This document shows, piece by piece, positions 63,917 to 64,000 of a stretch of DNA of 64,000 bases. The translations under genes and the position numbers were made by a program. The stretch is from positions 124,001 through 188,000 of the forward strand of contig NZ_CANLMZ010000007.1 in assembly GCF_947492645.1 (NCBI RefSeq), read 5' to 3'. The stretch comes from an uncultured Pontibacter sp. (GTDB lineage Bacteria; Bacteroidota; Bacteroidia; Cytophagales; Hymenobacteraceae). How positions within the stretch are numbered: position 1 is the first letter of the stretch; each line of letters opens with the position of its first letter. Below the pieces are notes generated by a model that saw only the letters and a list, made by a program, of their open reading frames with translations, was not told the origin of the DNA and did no database searches.

Positions 63917-64000
63917 GGGGAGATTCCAGAGCGGCCAAATGGGACGGACTGTAACTCCGTTGTTGTAATGACTTCGCAGGTTCGAATCCTGCTCTCCCCA
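63917..64000 (+). tRNA. tRNA-Tyr (GTA)
   Basis: Acceptor strand GGGGAGA at the start pairs with TCTCCCC at the window edge; anticodon stem ACGGA/TCCGT with loop CTGTAAC gives anticodon GTA. A long class II variable arm (TTGTTGTAATGACTT region) and the GGTTCGAATCC T-loop confirm tyrosine. The 3' end coincides with the window edge, so a genomically encoded CCA cannot be checked, and further tRNA genes may follow. Confidence 0.93.

Overview
The window looks like chromosome from an aerobic Bacteroidota bacterium of the order Cytophagales, most likely a Pontibacter-like member of the Hymenobacteraceae. The evidence is two SusC/SusD outer-membrane pairs, a type IX secretion (T9SS) C-terminal sorting domain, promoters of the Bacteroidota type (TTTG, 17-20 bases, TAnnTTTG), little use of Shine-Dalgarno sites, and a 7-base word (AAGTATA/TATACTT) repeated well over 100 times. 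The genus is an inference. I see no insertion sequence, prophage, CRISPR array or origin.

Layout. 0-4.4 kb: small membrane proteins (DCC/DUF2892, DUF2752/TM2), a secreted T9SS-sorted M1 aminopeptidase and a TraB/GumN protein. 5-19.3 kb: SusCD pair 1, an exported amidase, an S9 prolyl-oligopeptidase-type peptidase, then SusCD pair 2 with a small lipoprotein. No glycoside hydrolase is present, so this reads as a peptide or amide uptake region. 19.3-24.6 kb: PAP2 phosphatase, metK, hpf-xerC-rpsU and an acyl-CoA dehydrogenase. 24.8-31.1 kb: a run of plus-strand genes (PHP-type tyrosine phosphatase, epimerase, TPR protein, ComA-like phosphosulfolactate synthase, DUF368/PopT, aroE, YkvA-like).

31.2-35.6 kb: an ECF sigma factor overlaps the gene for a protein with an anti-sigma-like N-terminus, one inner-membrane helix, a long periplasmic linker and a C-terminal outer-membrane barrel. 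This is the layout of dual membrane-spanning (Dma-type) anti-sigma factors. Small lipoproteins and a 37-residue membrane peptide follow. A promoter-like element TTGCAACC-N15-GGGTCAT recurs in front of units in this cluster, so it is probably a self-contained envelope-stress regulon and is the most interesting system here.

35.7-49.4 kb: uvrB, a B12-binding radical SAM enzyme, tiny hydrophilic proteins, a cobalamin riboswitch controlling a BtuB-like receptor and a YncE-like lipoprotein, 3-methyladenine glycosylase, a RibD/DHFR-like reductase, a second cluster of small hydrophilic proteins, a THUMP-like methyltransferase and a DUF4397 lipoprotein. 49.4-64 kb: ahcY, a beta-propeller histidine kinase with a LytTR regulator, two family 2 glycosyltransferases, an ECF sigma/anti-sigma pair leading into gmk and nadD, the reverse-strand accB-like-pyrH-frr group, a second M1 aminopeptidase (lipoprotein) and a tRNA-Tyr at the right edge.

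How the genes work together: metK and ahcY are two steps of the methyl cycle; the B12 uptake operon could supply the radical SAM enzyme; secreted M1, S9 and amidase enzymes probably make products that the SusCD pairs import. Several convergent gene pairs share one long, nearly perfect hairpin that can terminate transcription from both sides.
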